A stretch of DNA of 64,000 nucleotides from Alistipes indistinctus YIT 12060 (GCF_025144995.1 NZ_CP102250.1:1240001-1304000), one strand, 5' to 3'; numbered from the stretch's first letter, positions 35,517-45,592 are shown. Notes: generated by a model not told the origin, from the letters alone. Translations and numbers: made by a program.

Positions 35517-36950
35517 TTACCGTATCAATGTATAGGTAACCGCCACCCTCAGTGGCAACGGATTAGAGGGATCGTTCGACGTATTCAGCCGAACCTCCTT
35601 GTTCGGATTGTAGATTTCGAAGAACGAAGGAGCCACCTCGATCCAGTAATCGCGTGTAGATACGTCAGCCATTACCTGAATAGCCCGGGTAATATCCATC
35701 GTATAGCTGTTGCGCGACCGGTTCATGTATCCGCCGTAAGAGAGCGTAACCGGGTTGTATTGCGACACTTCCAATTCGAAAGGATAATCCGAAATCGGAC
35801 TGAAAGTCGCATAATCCGTATAGAATCCCAACCGGGTAGTCGCCGCATCGAGCGCAGGAATATCCGGCTTATCGATTCCGATCTCAATCCGCGCGCTATT
35901 AATCACCAGCGTCTTATAAGCCGTATTCTTGCTAGTTTTCAATGCCTTCAGGTTCTCGACGAATTCTTTTGTAAAGTGCAGGAAGCTGGTTACACCGCCG
36001 CACCCCTGCACATATCCCACCGAGACCGGAACCCCCAATGAGGTCGTGTCGTTGAATTTCGCCGGATCGATTTCGCTGCCGGTGTAGTCATGCTTGTAAG
36101 TATTCAAAGACATCAGCTTGGTGTAGGTCGCCGCACCGAACGAATAGCTGCCGATCACCGTATCTTTCGGGGTCGTCGCGGTCTCATCGGTGAAATTATG
36201 CGCATATACCTGCATCGAAGCCGAAGTGGTCAGCATGGAAAGTGCGGCGGCATCGCGCGGAGAGTTATCCGCCGGCGCAACATAGATACCTTTGTATTCA
36301 TTGACGAACAGCGAATCGTCTTCGTACATCTCCGTAGTCGCTTTGAGCAACCTGTTCATCAACGCCACAGCTTTATCGCTGGTCATCCGTTTCGTAATAT
36401 TCGTGCCGTCCCCGAGTTTATAATCGAAAGTGAGCAACGGTTCCGGATCGATTACTTCCCGGACATCGAAATGATTCAAATAGTAGATCGAATCCACGTA
36501 AAGGCGCTTGGTAACCTCATAGACATTAAAGGTCTGCGTTTTAGCGGTATCACCCGAGCTCAGCGAGGATTCGAACGTCAGATACAAGCAGATCGAATCC
36601 CCGACAGGGGCCGTCCCGTAACGGTCTGTAGCCTCTTCATTGGAAGAATAAAACGAGGCTCCGCCGTACTGCCCGAGCCAGCCCGACTCGAAAGCCCCGT
36701 AAACGGGATCCTTCTTGGCGCCCATGCATCCGTAATACCAGTTGTAATTGGTGACTGTCATCGGAAGTGAATCCACCAACTGCAGGTAAGCATCGATACC
36801 GGAAACGGTATCCTCGAAAATTTGCATCTGCTGGTCATTGGGGATCAACGAACTGCCGACCGTGTTGTCCACTTTCGTACATGAAAACAGGGCGGCAAAA
36901 AGTGCGCAAAGGGAAATCCCGGCTACCGCTGCGTTACGACGTCTATTCAT
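35517..36950 (-). CDS. DUF4270 lipoprotein
   Basis: 477 residues. Lipoprotein signal (GISLCALFAALFSC, Cys near 24), then CTKVDNTVGSSLIPNDQQM, the characteristic opening of DUF4270 proteins of Bacteroidota. The rest is beta-rich with aromatic motifs and no enzyme signature; such proteins are thought to sit at the cell surface or the periplasmic side of the outer membrane. Function unknown. Its start overlaps the end of the starch-synthase-like gene by 8 bases, a pairing often kept in this phylum. Confidence 0.87.
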   Translation of the reverse strand: MNRRRNAAVAGISLCALFAALFSCTKVDNTVGSSLIPNDQQMQIFEDTVSGIDAYLQLVDSLPMTVTNYNWYYGCMGAKKDPVYGAFESGWLGQYGGASFYSSNEEATDRYGTAPVGDSICLYLTFESSLSSGDTAKTQTFNVYEVTKRLYVDSIYYLNHFDVREVIDPEPLLTFDYKLGDGTNITKRMTSDKAVALMNRLLKATTEMYEDDSLFVNEYKGIYVAPADNSPRDAAALSMLTTSASMQVYAHNFTDETATTPKDTVIGSYSFGAATYTKLMSLNTYKHDYTGSEIDPAKFNDTTSLGVPVSVGYVQGCGGVTSFLHFTKEFVENLKALKTSKNTAYKTLVINSARIEIGIDKPDIPALDAATTRLGFYTDYATFSPISDYPFELEVSQYNPVTLSYGGYMNRSRNSYTMDITRAIQVMADVSTRDYWIEVAPSFFEIYNPNKEVRLNTSNDPSNPLPLRVAVTYTLIR

Positions 36951-37761
36951 TTGCCAATATTTTACGATAGAACGCCTCGTATTGATCCAGATAAGCCGGC
37001 GTCGCCTTGTCCTGATACTCTAGAACCGGCTTGCCCTGCTCCTTAAGGCACCCGATCAGTTCATCCGACGGGGCCGCAGTTTCGCAGATTACCCCGTCGA
37101 TGTAATTCATAACGAACTTCATCAGATTTTCGTATGTGGGATGCTCCAAAAGAGCGGTGTGTTTTTTTTCGACCCCTTCGCTGGCGATCTTTTGCCCAAA
37201 TTTCGCATCGAGCTCCCCATCGAACCCATCATCATAGAGCGACATGACGATCTTGACGTTTTTGAAAACGGGGTCGTCGGCAAAGGTATTGCGCAAATAG
37301 ACCGGGACAATCGCCGAGAACCAACCGTGCACATGCACGACATCAGGCACCCAACGCAGTTTTTTGACCGTTTCGAGCACACCCCGCGCAAAGAAAATCG
37401 CCCGTTCGTCATTGTCGGCGAAGAGACTTCCCTCTCCGTCGCACAACGTGAATTTACGCTGAAAGTAGTCCTCGTTGTCGATAAAATAGATCTGGACACG
37501 GGCCGAAGGGATCGACGCGACCTTGATAATCAACTGATGGTCGTTATCGTCGATGATCAGATTCATGCCCGAAAGGCGGATCACTTCGTGAAGCTGGTTC
37601 CGCCGCTCGTTGATAAGTCCGTAACGCGGCATGAAAGTGCGGATCTCATTACCTCTTTCCTGCATGCTTTGCGACAGAGTCCTGCACAGTGTAGACATAT
37701 CATTTTCAGCAAGATATGGCGTTATCTCCTGACAGACATATAAAATTTTGCAGCTACTCAT
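36943..37761 (-). CDS. Stand-alone N-terminal half of a glycogen/starch synthase (GT5-like)
   Basis: 272 residues, about half of a normal GlgA (~480). The opening KILYVCQEITPYLAENDMSTLCRTL corresponds to the ADP-glucose synthase N-terminal domain (KVLFVxSEVxPFxKTGGLGDV), but the KxGGL substrate-binding motif is replaced by AENDM. VHVHGWFSAIVPVYLRNTF matches the domain's HxHDW segment. The C-terminal Rossmann domain with the catalytic E-x7-E is missing, and no frameshift or remnant is seen, so this is a natural short form. It has a good promoter and Shine-Dalgarno (AGAAGGAG). Catalysis alone is unlikely; role unknown. Confidence 0.85.
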   Translation of the reverse strand: MSSCKILYVCQEITPYLAENDMSTLCRTLSQSMQERGNEIRTFMPRYGLINERRNQLHEVIRLSGMNLIIDDNDHQLIIKVASIPSARVQIYFIDNEDYFQRKFTLCDGEGSLFADNDERAIFFARGVLETVKKLRWVPDVVHVHGWFSAIVPVYLRNTFADDPVFKNVKIVMSLYDDGFDGELDAKFGQKIASEGVEKKHTALLEHPTYENLMKFVMNYIDGVICETAAPSDELIGCLKEQGKPVLEYQDKATPAYLDQYEAFYRKILANE

Positions 37762-37802
37762 AAACGACTCCTTCTTATTTCTGCGGACAACGGGCCCGAT
37801 TG

Positions 37803-37832
37803 CAAAGGTACGAATTTTTGATGATTAAACAA
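37803..37832 (-). promoter_or_regulatory. Promoter of the starch-synthase-like/DUF4270/topA unit
   Basis: On the minus strand: (C)TTG, 19 bases, TACCTTTG. The leader to the ATG at 37761 is about 35 bases and includes AAGGAG. Confidence 0.7.
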
Positions 37833-37912
37833 GCCGACCGGCGACAGGAACAATATGCCTGCGCCTGTAACAGCTTTTATCTCCACATGGTTTTCGACGT
37901 GGCGAAAAACGA

Positions 37913-38962
37913 TTACAGAATCAACATCGCATCACCGTAAGTACCGAAACGGTACTTTTCCTCCTTAGCCACTTTGTAGGCCTCCATCAGCAGGTCGTAG
38001 CCGGCAAACGCGGACACCATCATCAACTGTGTGGAATAGGGCAAATGGAAGTTCGTGATCATGCAATTGGCCACGCTGAACTCGTAAGGACAGAAAATAA
38101 ATTTATTGGTCCAGCCGTCGAACGGTTTGAGGAAACCCTCGGTCGAAACGGAACTCTCCATCGAGCGCATCACGGTGGTACCCACGGCGCAGACTTTACC
38201 GCCCGCCCGCTTGATTTGGTTCACCTTCTCGGCTGTCTCCTCGGGAATGACCACCTGTTCGGAGTCCATCTTGTGCTTGGTGAGGTCTTCGACATCGACC
38301 GTACGGAAATTCCCCAACCCGACATGCAGCGTCAGGAAAGCCATATCGACCCCTTTGATCTCAAGCCGTTTCATCAGGTGCTTGCTGAAATGCAGTCCTG
38401 CGGTCGGCGCGGCGACGGCACCCTCGTGCCGGGCGAAAATGGTCTGGTACCGCTCGTCGTCGATCGGCTCGACTTTCGACCTGATCCATTTGGGCAGCGG
38501 GGTTTCCCCCATCTTATAAAGGGTGGCTTTGAACTCGTCGTAATCACCGTCGAACAGGAAACGAAGCGTCCGGCCGCGCGAAGTAGTGTTGTCGATCACC
38601 TCGGCCACCAACAGGTCGTCATCTCCGAAATAAAGTTTGTTGCCGATGCGGATTTTACGGGCCGGATCGACCAGTACATCCCAAAGGCGCAAGTCGCGGT
38701 TCAATTCGCGCAGCAGGAAAATTTCGATTTCGGCGCCGGTCTTCTCCTTGTTACCGTAAAGACGGGCCGGAAAGACTTTCGTATCATTGAAGGTCAGCAC
38801 ATCCCCTTCATCGAAATAATCGATCACATTTTTAAAAACGGAGTGTTCGATCTTGCCGCTGGCCCGGTCGATCACCATCAGTCTCGATTCGTCGCGGTTT
38901 TCGGCCGGATATTTGGCCAGCATGTTAGGGGAAAAGCTGTAATTGTACTGCGAAAGTTTCAT
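37913..38962 (-). CDS. queA: S-adenosylmethionine:tRNA ribosyltransferase-isomerase
   Basis: 349 residues, normal size. It transfers and isomerises the ribosyl group of SAM to preQ1-tRNA, making epoxyqueuosine. Visible motifs: [73 protein letters not shown], and [11 protein letters not shown]. It partners functionally with tgt at 25.3 kb. It lies 205 bases after truB on the same strand; a separate promoter in the AT-rich gap (39040-39160) is likely but not resolved. Confidence 0.95.
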   Translation of the reverse strand: MKLSQYNYSFSPNMLAKYPAENRDESRLMVIDRASGKIEHSVFKNVIDYFDEGDVLTFNDTKVFPARLYGNKEKTGAEIEIFLLRELNRDLRLWDVLVDPARKIRIGNKLYFGDDDLLVAEVIDNTTSRGRTLRFLFDGDYDEFKATLYKMGETPLPKWIRSKVEPIDDERYQTIFARHEGAVAAPTAGLHFSKHLMKRLEIKGVDMAFLTLHVGLGNFRTVDVEDLTKHKMDSEQVVIPEETAEKVNQIKRAGGKVCAVGTTVMRSMESSVSTEGFLKPFDGWTNKFIFCPYEFSVANCMITNFHLPYSTQLMMVSAFAGYDLLMEAYKVAKEEKYRFGTYGDAMLIL

Positions 38963-39167
38963 CGCTATTGGAAGATTTTAAAGGTTTGCAGACAAGTCAA
39001 CGGGTTGCAGTCCGTCATTCGGCAATTCCTGCCGGAAGCTTTTTTGAACAGAAACAAGTAATTATTATACGCAAAATATTGCGTTTTGTTTCATCCGGAA
39101 CCGATTTTTTCTACAATTTCCGAAAAACGATTTTTTTATTGAGCCCGGTTCAAACTCTTCTTCAATG

Positions 39168-39920
39168 CTATTTTACAGGCGAAACCGGGGATACGGACGG
39201 AGCGGACTGCGTGGGCGGAGCGGATGACAGCATGCGTTCAACCTCTTCGATCGTATAGAGGTCCTGCTCGGAAAACGCCCCGCTGCGGGTACGCCGCAGA
39301 GCCGTCAGATGGCCGCCGCAGGAGAGTTTCTCGCCCAGGTCCCGTGCGATCGAACGGATGTAGGTTCCTTTACTGCACCGGACACGCAACGTCACGTCCG
39401 GCAGGTCGATCCGTTCGGGTGCGATCTCATAAATATTGACCAATGCGCGACGCATCCTCACCTCTTCTCCTTCGCGGGCATATTCGTAGGCACGCCTGCC
39501 TTCGATCATCTTCGCAGAATAGACGGGCGGCTCCTGCAACTGTTCTCCTTCCATCTCCTGTAACGCGGCCAGGATCGACTTTTCGGTCACATGGCCGTAA
39601 GGATAGGTTTGATCGACGGGATGCTCCAGATCGTAACTCGGAGTGGTCGCACCGAGGCGAACGGTAGTCAGGTACTCTTTTTCTTCGGCCTGCAATTCAT
39701 CGACACGCTTGGTCGCCCGGCCGATGCAGACGATCAGCACGCCCGTAGCGAGGGGATCGAGCGTCCCGGCATGTCCCACTTTAATTTTGCGGTGCCCCAG
39801 CCGACGCAGCAGTACGCGCATCTTGCGCACGACATCCGACGAAGTCCACCCGAGGGGCTTGTCCACAGGAAGCACGTATCCTTCCGGGAAGGGAAAATCA
39901 GGCATCAAAGGTTGTTTCAC
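39168..39920 (-). CDS. truB: tRNA pseudouridine-55 synthase
   Basis: 250 residues. Motif with the catalytic Asp: HAGTLDPLATGVLIVCIGRATK. Also VDKPLGWTSSDVVRKMR, QEPPVYSAKMIEGRRAYEYAREG, RVRCSKGTYIRSIARDLG and ALRRTRSGAF. It makes pseudouridine in the T loop of tRNAs. The C-terminus is shorter than in E. coli TruB (no PUA domain), common in this phylum. A start at 39905 is an alternative. Follows uppP by 64 bases on the same strand. Confidence 0.94.
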   Translation of the reverse strand: MKQPLMPDFPFPEGYVLPVDKPLGWTSSDVVRKMRVLLRRLGHRKIKVGHAGTLDPLATGVLIVCIGRATKRVDELQAEEKEYLTTVRLGATTPSYDLEHPVDQTYPYGHVTEKSILAALQEMEGEQLQEPPVYSAKMIEGRRAYEYAREGEEVRMRRALVNIYEIAPERIDLPDVTLRVRCSKGTYIRSIARDLGEKLSCGGHLTALRRTRSGAFSEQDLYTIEEVERMLSSAPPTQSAPSVSPVSPVK

Positions 39921-39984
39921 AACAATCTTTCGGATTAACGGTTATAATTCTCCGGGGTGCGGAAGCACCTAATTATACCGGAAC

Positions 39985-40782
39985 TCAGATTACGCTGTAC
40001 AGGATCGAAACGGTGCCGACAATCAGGCAATACACAGCGAAATAGATCAACTTGCCCTTCTTCACGATATTGATCATCCAACTGCAGGCAAACAGTCCGG
40101 AGAGAAAAGCGGTCACGAATCCCGCCGTCAGGGCAAGCGCTGAAATCCCGGTTTCGGAAGGGTGGAAGCCGCCTTTCATCAGGTCGAGCATCGCTTCGCC
40201 CAGAATCGGAATCAGCACCATCAGGAACGAAAAGCGGGCGACCTGGTCTTTCCGGTCGCCGAGCAGTAACCCGGTAGCGATCGTGGAGCCCGAACGTGAA
40301 AGGCCCGGGAGAATCGCGGCAAAAGCCTGGGCGACACCTATGATAAAAGCATCTTTGAATGAAATATTCTCTTTGAGCCGCGGCCGTGCATAATAAGCGA
40401 AAGCCAGCAGGATCGCCGTCAGGATCAGCGAGCAGCCGACCACGAGCAGGCCCGACGCGAACAACTCCTCGACCGAATCCTTGAAAAAGAGCCCGACAAT
40501 TCCCACCGGAATCATCGAAAGCAGTATCTTAGAAATATAGATAGTCTCCGAATTCCATTTGAACCGGAAAAAACCGGCGATCAACTGCAACAATTCCCTG
40601 CGGAACACGACGATCGTACTGCAAACCGTAGCGGCATGCACCGCCACGGCAAACGTCAGGTTCTCTTCGCCCTGCAGGCCGAAAAGCGTGTTGAAAATCT
40701 GCAAATGCCCGGAACTGCTCACCGGCAGGAACTCAGTCAAACCCTGCACGAGACCGAGCACAATCGCTTCCCAAACTTCCAT
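39985..40782 (-). CDS. uppP: Undecaprenyl-diphosphatase
   Basis: 265 residues, about eight membrane helices. It regenerates undecaprenyl phosphate for peptidoglycan and O-antigen synthesis. Conserved motifs [15 protein letters not shown] and [16 protein letters not shown] contain the catalytic residues. It lies six bases after the DUF3098 gene. The polyprenyl synthase at 44.5 kb is a plausible source of related isoprenoid chains, though its product could instead be the quinone side chain. Confidence 0.95.
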   Translation of the reverse strand: MEVWEAIVLGLVQGLTEFLPVSSSGHLQIFNTLFGLQGEENLTFAVAVHAATVCSTIVVFRRELLQLIAGFFRFKWNSETIYISKILLSMIPVGIVGLFFKDSVEELFASGLLVVGCSLILTAILLAFAYYARPRLKENISFKDAFIIGVAQAFAAILPGLSRSGSTIATGLLLGDRKDQVARFSFLMVLIPILGEAMLDLMKGGFHPSETGISALALTAGFVTAFLSGLFACSWMINIVKKGKLIYFAVYCLIVGTVSILYSVI

Positions 40783-40788
40783 GCGCCG

Positions 40789-41067
40789 CTACTCCTTATT
40801 TTTAGGTTTCTTCATAATCGCGTAAATCTCGAAACCGAAACCCGCCAGCACCAATATCGGAGCCAGCGTAATCCGCCGGAAGTTGAACATAGCCTCGTTG
40901 AAAACGTTCGGGTCGTCGCTGCCGCCGCCGCTCATCAGGATGAAGCCGAGAATGATGATTCCCAGCCCGATCAGCATCAGTTTATAGTTGGCTACGGTCA
41001 GCGGCATTTCGCGCTGTTTCTCGGCCAGTGAAGCCGGAGCCTGTTTTTCTCTATTTTTCATGGTCAT
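40789..41067 (-). CDS. DUF3098 small membrane protein
   Basis: 92 residues; start at 41067, with 41061 also possible. Two membrane helices (YKLMLIGLGIIILGFILMSG and ITLAPILVLAGFGFEIYAIM) linked by GGGSDDPNVFNEAMFNFRR, the DUF3098 signature. Function unknown. It is always worth noting its place between ftsX and uppP, a conserved order that suggests a part in envelope growth or division. Confidence 0.88.
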   Translation of the reverse strand: MTMKNREKQAPASLAEKQREMPLTVANYKLMLIGLGIIILGFILMSGGGSDDPNVFNEAMFNFRRITLAPILVLAGFGFEIYAIMKKPKNKE

Positions 41068-41083
41068 CGTTTTTTACGCAATA

Positions 41084-41959
41084 TCAATAAATATGGATCT
41101 TGCTCGAACTCATCCGCAGGAATTTCCGTACAGCGAAAGCGGTAAAGAGCAGCGAAATAAGTACGCCGCCTGCCATCGTGCCGGCAAAAATCAGCGCGAG
41201 GTAGTTGTCGTCGCTGACGAATTTGATCTCGGGCAACCCTTCGTGCAGCCCCATCATCATCACGATCAGCATCGCCCACGCGATCAGTCCCGCATAAATG
41301 CCCTGCAGGATGCTGCGCGAAAGGAACGGCCGCATGATGAACCATTTGGTCGCCCCGACCAGCTTCATCGTATTGATGATATAGCGCTTCGAGAAGATCG
41401 TCACGCGAATCGTATTGTTGAGCAGGATCAACGCGATAATCAGCAGCGTACCGCCGAACAGCAGCAGGATCATATTGAACTTATTGATATTCTGCCCTAT
41501 CTGTTCGAGCACACCGCGCTGGTAAACCACCTCGGCGACGCCCTCCCACTGCGACACCTCCTTTTCGAGCGCCGAGATCGTCTCCTTGTCCGACGCACCG
41601 GCATTCAGCCTCAATTCATACGAATCGGGCAGCGGATTCTGCTCGAGGAACTCGACGAAATCGTCGCCGAGGTATTCTTTGAACTCCTCGGCAGCGGCAT
41701 CCTTGCCGATAAAATGTACTTCGCGCACGGCCTCGTTCGCCGAAAGTTTTTTCGACAACGCCTCTGAAGCCTCGGGCGTCACGTCGTCCCTGAGCATCAC
41801 ATAGACCGTCATGCTCTCCTCGAGGCGCTGCGTAGCCCCCATCGCACCGAGAATCAAGTACCCGACACTTCCCAACAGAAACAAAACCAGTGCGATACTG
41901 ACCGTCGAAATGACATAGGCATTGCGGACTTTCCGCCGGATCCTCTTATTGTTGTCCAT
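41084..41959 (-). CDS. ftsX: Cell division permease FtsX
   Basis: 291 residues. First helix ISTVSIALVLFLLGSVGYLIL, a ~120-residue extracytoplasmic domain (about 45-165; VYVMLRDDVTPEASEAL), then three helices including MILLLFGGTLLIIALILLNNTIRV and MKLVGATKWFIMRPFL, the FtsX signature. With FtsE it activates peptidoglycan hydrolases at the septum; ftsE is not in the window. Its start overlaps the end of the YfhO-like gene by 14 bases, so they are coupled. Confidence 0.93.
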   Translation of the reverse strand: MDNNKRIRRKVRNAYVISTVSIALVLFLLGSVGYLILGAMGATQRLEESMTVYVMLRDDVTPEASEALSKKLSANEAVREVHFIGKDAAAEEFKEYLGDDFVEFLEQNPLPDSYELRLNAGASDKETISALEKEVSQWEGVAEVVYQRGVLEQIGQNINKFNMILLLFGGTLLIIALILLNNTIRVTIFSKRYIINTMKLVGATKWFIMRPFLSRSILQGIYAGLIAWAMLIVMMMGLHEGLPEIKFVSDDNYLALIFAGTMAGGVLISLLFTAFAVRKFLRMSSSKIHIY

Positions 41960-44387
41960 CGTTATCTTTGCGTTTTTTATAAGCCCGGTAACCCGCTGCG
42001 CCGGCCACCGCCGCCACTCCGCCCAACAACAACAGCGAAGAGATCAGCGTCAGCGAAGAGAGCAATTCGTAATGCGGCGCACGGAAGCGGAACTCGACCG
42101 TGTGGGTTCCGGCCGGCAACACCATGGCGCGCAGCACGTAGTCGGCGTGGAAATAAGGCGCTTCGACCCCGTCGAGATAAGCGGTCCATCCTTTCGGATA
42201 ATAAATTTCCGAAAAAACCGCCACACCGGGGGCTGCGGCCGTATATTCATACCGTTGCAGGTTCACCCGGTATTCGGTCATCGCGATCCTCGCAGCCGAG
42301 TCGGCAGCCGGAGCCACGTTTTCCACCAGCGATGCGAACGGTTTGTCCACGACCGCCACGGTTTTGGTGTCCAGCCCTCCGAGCGCTGCAATTTCGGCAT
42401 CGGGTCCGTCCACAAGGCGTACCGAATCGACAAACCAAGCCGCACCGTTGGCTCCGGGATTGAGTTGCGCCTCAGGAGTTCCGTCCTCACCCTGCACGAT
42501 AACGTATTTCGTGTTGAGCATGTTGTACACGCCGATATCCATTTTTCCCAGATACCGCTCAATCAGATCCTGGTAACGGCGCAGTTTGGCCCCGTGGTAT
42601 CCACCCACAGAACGGTGGAAGTAAGAGGTCGTCGCATCGTTGAACGGACTGACGGTCATGTTCAGCACGCGGAAACCCAACTCCTTGTCGGCCAATATTT
42701 GTTTGTCGGCTTCCGTCGGACGGATCGTATTATGACGCTCCTCTACGAATTTGTCGCGGCGCAGGTAACGCAGGTTCACCGGCACCATGTCGGCAGTCAC
42801 CAACAGCGCCAGTACCAGCACGAAGCCCCCCCGTTTGATCTTCTGCCGGTAAAACAGCAACACCGTCCCGGCCGTCAGCAGCACGAACACCAATGAACGG
42901 AGCGCGTCGGCACGCATCAGCGACGCCCGCTCGGCACGCATCGCGGCAAAAACGTCATCGACCTGCTGACCGCCGAACATTTGGCTGTCCCCCTCGCCCG
43001 TAAACGACAGCAACGTACCGCCCAGCAACAGGAACAGCAAGGCGATACCGCCCACGGCGATCGTCGTATACTTCAATCCCTTGAACAGCTTCTCCCGAGG
43101 CACCTCCCCGCTCCACAGTTTCTGCAGTGTCAGCGCGGCGAGCAGCGGTACGCACCAGCCGACGATCACCAGGATCGTCGAAACCGTGCGGAACTTGTCG
43201 TACATCGGGAAATAATAATAGAACAACTCGGTGAACCACATCAGGTTCTTTCCCCATGCCAGCAGGATCGCCAGCAACGCAATGACGACGATCCACACCG
43301 TCACCCGGCGGCGCAACAGGAACAAACCCAAAACGGCGAGGAAAAGCGCCACGGCACCCACATACATCGGCCCCGAGGTAATCGGTTGCGGTCCCCAGTA
43401 GGCAGGCAGGTGCGTAGCCATGTTGCGCGCACCGTATTTGGTAAGGGCCTGCGCAACTTCGCCGTCATCGCTGAAGCCCCCTTCGGAGCTGCCTCCGTAA
43501 AGATTCGGGATCAGCAGGTTCAGCGTCTCGCCTTTGCCGTAGCTCCAGGCCGTAGCGTATTCCAGGTCGAGCCCCTCTTTTCCCTCCATCGACGAAGAGG
43601 ACGCTTTCAGTTCGCTGCCGCCGCGGATCGTATCCTTAGAATGCGTCTGGATATAATAGAGCATCCCCGCATTGCTGCCGACAGCCAGCACGCCGGCCAA
43701 TACCAGCAATCCCGTCACCTTCGCGAAACGGGCGAGTATTTTCTCTTTATAAGCCCGGACCAACTCACTGATCCAGAACGCCGCAACGATCATCAGGAAA
43801 TAATAGGTGATCTGCGGATGGTTCGCACCAATCATCAACGAACCGAAAAACGCGGTAAGCGCGGCGCCGGCCCACATATTGCGCCGATAAGCGTACCACA
43901 CGCCGCCGAAAAGCATCGGCGCGAAAGCCAGCACCATCATTTTGGTCATGTGCCCGGCACCTATAATCACAAAAAAGTAGGTCGAAAAACCGTATGCCAA
44001 CGACGGAATCAGGCCGATCCACGGATTGACCTTCATGCAAAGCAACATGCAGAAGAAAAAGGCCATCGCCAGGAAAATCAACGCCGCGGGCTGCCCGAGG
44101 AAATAGAAAGCCTTAGAGAGGGTTTTCACCACCGCACCGTCGTACTTCATATTGATCAGGTAGGCAGGCATCCCGGAGAACATGTTGCCCTCCCACTGCG
44201 GATCTTCGCCAAAAGCCTCGCGGTGCTGCAGGATATCCTCCGTCATGCCGTCGTACTGCAAGATATCGTGCTGAGAGAGCACCTTGCCCTCGAACTGCGG
44301 GGCAAAACAGAAGAGCGTGACTATCAAGAAAACGATCAGCGCAGCCAGGTAGGGCAGCGCCCGGACAATATTCCTTTTATGCTCCAT
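41946..44387 (-). CDS. YfhO-like multi-pass membrane protein
   Basis: 813 residues from the ATG at 44387 (MEHKRNIVRALPYLAALIVF), which starts directly at the first helix; an in-frame ATG 30 bases upstream is less likely because a -7-like TTACTTTG is close by. About twelve membrane helices with a large loop after the first (FEGKVLSQHDILQYDGM) and a C-terminal soluble beta domain (GVAVFSEIYYPKGWTAYLDG), the YfhO (DUF6056-type/GT-C-like) layout. YfhO in Firmicutes is linked to glycosylation of lipoteichoic acid; role here unknown, envelope glycosylation is inferred. Confidence 0.85.
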   Translation of the reverse strand: MEHKRNIVRALPYLAALIVFLIVTLFCFAPQFEGKVLSQHDILQYDGMTEDILQHREAFGEDPQWEGNMFSGMPAYLINMKYDGAVVKTLSKAFYFLGQPAALIFLAMAFFFCMLLCMKVNPWIGLIPSLAYGFSTYFFVIIGAGHMTKMMVLAFAPMLFGGVWYAYRRNMWAGAALTAFFGSLMIGANHPQITYYFLMIVAAFWISELVRAYKEKILARFAKVTGLLVLAGVLAVGSNAGMLYYIQTHSKDTIRGGSELKASSSSMEGKEGLDLEYATAWSYGKGETLNLLIPNLYGGSSEGGFSDDGEVAQALTKYGARNMATHLPAYWGPQPITSGPMYVGAVALFLAVLGLFLLRRRVTVWIVVIALLAILLAWGKNLMWFTELFYYYFPMYDKFRTVSTILVIVGWCVPLLAALTLQKLWSGEVPREKLFKGLKYTTIAVGGIALLFLLLGGTLLSFTGEGDSQMFGGQQVDDVFAAMRAERASLMRADALRSLVFVLLTAGTVLLFYRQKIKRGGFVLVLALLVTADMVPVNLRYLRRDKFVEERHNTIRPTEADKQILADKELGFRVLNMTVSPFNDATTSYFHRSVGGYHGAKLRRYQDLIERYLGKMDIGVYNMLNTKYVIVQGEDGTPEAQLNPGANGAAWFVDSVRLVDGPDAEIAALGGLDTKTVAVVDKPFASLVENVAPAADSAARIAMTEYRVNLQRYEYTAAAPGVAVFSEIYYPKGWTAYLDGVEAPYFHADYVLRAMVLPAGTHTVEFRFRAPHYELLSSLTLISSLLLLGGVAAVAGAAGYRAYKKRKDNDGQQ

Positions 44388-44453
44388 GCAGCCGAAAAGT
44401 CTAAGATTGAAGTGCAAAGTAACAAAAAATTGTTGAGATAATCCACCGGCGGC

Positions 44454-44484
44454 TTTGCCAATTCGGAAAAAACGCTGATATTTG
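44454..44484 (+). promoter_or_regulatory. Promoter of the polyprenyl synthase gene
   Basis: TTTG at 44454-44457, 19 bases, GATATTTG at 44477-44484 (7 of 8 to the consensus). Leader about 14-20 bases. Confidence 0.6.
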
Positions 44485-44504
44485 TACCTTCTATAAAATC
44501 ACTT

Positions 44505-45479
44505 ATGGCCACTTTAGAGGAGATACAGCAACCCATCGCCGACAAGGTCCGCCGCTACGAGACGTTCATCACGGAAATTCTCCACAGCGACAGCGGCTAT
44601 GTCTCCTCGATCTGCAACTACATCCTCGCAAACCGCGGCAAACAGATGCGTCCGCTGCTGGTGCTGCTCTCGGCGGCCCTGCACGGTGAAATCGGCACGC
44701 GCAGCTACCTGGGCGCCTCGCTCGTCGAAATGCTGCATACCGCATCGCTGATCCATGACGACGTAGTGGACGAAGCCTTCGTACGGCGCGGCGCCCCGTC
44801 GGTCAATGCCCTGTGGCGCTCGCACACGGCCGTGCTCATCGGCGACTACATTTTCGCCCGCACCTACCATGTCTGCATGGAGCAGGGGGGCGACGACATG
44901 CTCTCCGAAGCGACCCGTTCGGTACACGAGATGAGCGAAGGCGAACTGACCCAGACCGAACTGTCGGAAAGCCTGCGCATGACACGCGAACTCTACCTCG
45001 ACATCATCTACAAAAAAACCGCATCGCTGTTGGCGGCATGCGGGGCTATCGGTGCCATTTCGGTCAACGCAACGCCCGAACAGATCAAAGCGATGCGCGA
45101 CTTCGGCACGAACCTCGGCATCGCGTTCCAGATCAAGGACGACATCCTCGACTTCTCGCCGATGGAGGTGACCGGCAAACCGATGTGCGGCGACATGCGC
45201 GAGCGCAAGATTACGCTGCCGCTACTCTACGTCCTCGAAAACAGCTCCGAAGCCGAACACGGCAAACTGATCGGCAAACTCAGCGACATCCGCCAGCGGC
45301 CCGCCAACGTCGATTACCTCGCACGCACGGTACGCGAACGGGGCGGACTCGAACATGCCGCGACGGTGATGACCCAATACCGCGACAAAGCGCTTACCTC
45401 GCTGGAGAATTATCCCGAATCGCCGGTACGCGAAAGCATGCGGCGGTTCGCCGACTTCGTTCTGGAGCGCAACAAATAA
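44505..45479 (+). CDS. ispB: Trans-polyprenyl diphosphate synthase
   Basis: 324 residues. Condenses isopentenyl diphosphate onto an allylic primer to make a long chain. First aspartate-rich motif LIHDDVVDEA (preceded by GKQMRPLLVLLSA) and second AFQIKDDILDF are intact. The residues just before the first motif (MLHTASL) suggest a long-chain product such as octaprenyl, for the menaquinone side chain. Exact chain length cannot be told. Divergent from the YfhO-like gene, 117 bases apart. Confidence 0.9.
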   Translation: MATLEEIQQPIADKVRRYETFITEILHSDSGYVSSICNYILANRGKQMRPLLVLLSAALHGEIGTRSYLGASLVEMLHTASLIHDDVVDEAFVRRGAPSVNALWRSHTAVLIGDYIFARTYHVCMEQGGDDMLSEATRSVHEMSEGELTQTELSESLRMTRELYLDIIYKKTASLLAACGAIGAISVNATPEQIKAMRDFGTNLGIAFQIKDDILDFSPMEVTGKPMCGDMRERKITLPLLYVLENSSEAEHGKLIGKLSDIRQRPANVDYLARTVRERGGLEHAATVMTQYRDKALTSLENYPESPVRESMRRFADFVLERNK

Positions 45480-45584
45480 ATCCGCCCAGGCCGTCGCCCG
45501 GCATACTCCGGTCCCATACGTTATATTTCCATCGCACATTTCCCCGATTCGGGAACCACGCGGGGCTTTTTCCGGAAAAAGTTG

Positions 45585-45592
45585 TATTTTTG
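45585..45592 (+). promoter_or_regulatory. -7 element TATTTTTG for ffh
   Basis: Exact TAnnTTTG, 44 bases before the ffh ATG; no -33 TTTG. Confidence 0.5.
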
